A DNA stretch of 31,934 bases from JAQVEM01 sp964616545 (GTDB lineage Bacteria > Actinomycetota > Humimicrobiia > Humimicrobiales > Humimicrobiaceae). The stretch covers positions 1-31,934 of the forward strand of contig CAZTUA010000019.1 in NCBI GenBank assembly GCA_964616545.1. Reading direction: 5' to 3'. The translations under genes were made by a program, and so were the position numbers. Below the pieces are notes generated by a model. That model was not told the origin of the DNA. It was given only the letters and a program-made list of their open reading frames with translations, and searched no databases. This document shows positions 31,412 to 31,934 of this stretch, one piece after another (positions within the stretch are counted from its first letter, which is position 1; every line of letters starts with the position of its first letter).

Positions 31412-31838
31412 ATTTAATAAAAAATTTACAGGAAAAGCCGGAGAGCTTATTGCGCAAAAATACCTCGAAAACAGAGGATATACCGTACTGGAAAATAACT
31501 ATAGAAATAAATATGGTGAAATAGACTTAATAGCAAAAAAGAACACCGATTTAGTCTTTATAGAAGTTAAAACCCGGACAGGAACAGCATACGGAAACCC
31601 TCTGGAGGCAGTAAATAAATCAAAAATTACAAGAATAAGAAAAGTAGCATCCTCTTATATAAAACAAAAGAAACTTCCATATTTTAACCCGCGTTTTAGT
31701 GTTATCGCTATAACTGCAGGTTTTAATCAAATAAAAAAAGTACCGGAGGAATATAGCCCTCTCTTTTCATCGTCCGAATTAGATAATCTAATAAAAAATG
31801 AAAATATAAAGATAGAGCATATAGTAGACGTATTCTAA
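31404..31838 (+). CDS. yraN: YraN/UPF0102-family endonuclease-like protein, no canonical start codon
   Basis: 144 codons from TTC 31404 to TAA. The frame reads (x)SRFNKKFTGKAGELIAQKYL, then NNYRNKYGEIDLIAKK and LVFIEVKTRTG: the GxxGE, GEIDLIA and EVKTR motifs of the Holliday-resolvase-like restriction-endonuclease fold (E, D and ExK catalytic residues). Function of the family is not settled. In frame, TAG at 31401-31403 closes the upstream side, and no ATG, GTG or TTG occurs before the conserved core. Codon 31404 is TTC exactly where an eight-base TTGANTRA overlap with rnhB, as at pyrK/pyrD and fmt/rsmB, would predict TTG. This suggests a start-codon mutation, a base error or non-canonical initiation. 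After it, 31839-31934 is AT-rich with no gene visible. Confidence 0.82.
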   Translation, partial: FSRFNKKFTGKAGELIAQKYLENRGYTVLENNYRNKYGEIDLIAKKNTDLVFIEVKTRTGTAYGNPLEAVNKSKITRIRKVASSYIKQKKLPYFNPRFSVIAITAGFNQIKKVPEEYSPLFSSSELDNLIKNENIKIEHIVDVF

Positions 31839-31934
31839 ATATATCAGGCGCAGCAATTTTACCGGTGTATAAAAAATTAATGAAGTAATATATAATATAT
31901 TATAAATTATTTTTTTATATAATTATGAAAATAT

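Noticed and set aside
31839..31934. Possible gene or promoter in the final 96 bases
   Set aside because: A TATAAT occurs at 31891-31896, but the region is almost pure A+T, there is no good -35, and the window ends before any coding start can be judged.

Overview
The window is a dense, almost entirely plus-strand block of core genes from an AT-rich bacterium. Thirty-seven protein genes can be read; only rpmB lies on the minus strand. I see no tRNA, rRNA, CRISPR array, insertion sequence or prophage. The gene order pyrF-pyrE-mihF-gmk-rpoZ-coaBC-metK-priA-def-fmt-rsmB, and above all the mycobacterial-type integration host factor (mihF), points to the Actinobacteriota. A SepIVA-like coiled-coil gene beside coaD agrees. 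Low GC, a class 1B (PyrK-dependent, NAD-linked) dihydroorotate dehydrogenase, an ADP-forming acyl-CoA synthetase and a PriA with intact helicase motifs suggest an early-branching, probably anaerobic lineage rather than a classical high-GC actinomycete. This placement is inference.

Layout. (1) 1-4268: the tail of carB followed by pyrK-pyrD-pyrF-pyrE, overlapping or nearly overlapping genes for de novo pyrimidine synthesis. (2) 4303-13330: a strong predicted promoter, then mihF-gmk-rpoZ-coaBC-metK-priA-def-fmt-rsmB: nucleoid, nucleotide, CoA and SAM synthesis, replication restart, formyl-Met chemistry and rRNA methylation. (3) 13388-14355: a GNAT gene, convergent rpmB, and a 294-base divergent promoter region. 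(4) 14368-17690: a fakA-like fatty acid kinase, rsmD, coaD and the SepIVA-like gene. (5) 17712-26503: a promoter, rpmF, an ADP-forming acyl/acetate-CoA ligase, a BioD/DRTGG protein, plsX, acpP, rnc, a very short smc and ftsY. (6) 26531-31838: ffh, then a promoter and rpsP-khpA-rimM-trmD-rplS-lepB-rnhB-yraN.

The genes join ribosome assembly (L28, L32, S16, L19, RsmB, RsmD, RimM, TrmD, KhpA, RNase III), protein export and N-terminal maturation (Ffh, FtsY, LepB, Fmt, Def), and lipid and CoA metabolism (CoaBC, CoaD, FakA, PlsX, AcpP, the ADP-forming ligase).

Most unusual points: the smc gene, in its canonical place before ftsY, encodes only 773 residues with intact ATPase heads but no recognisable hinge, and a short repeated helical unit sits where the hinge should be. 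Two clearly conserved genes, rsmD and yraN, have no ATG, GTG or TTG at their expected starts; the homology-predicted start codons are ATC and TTC. An ADP-forming acyl-CoA ligase and a DRTGG protein are inserted between rpmF and plsX.
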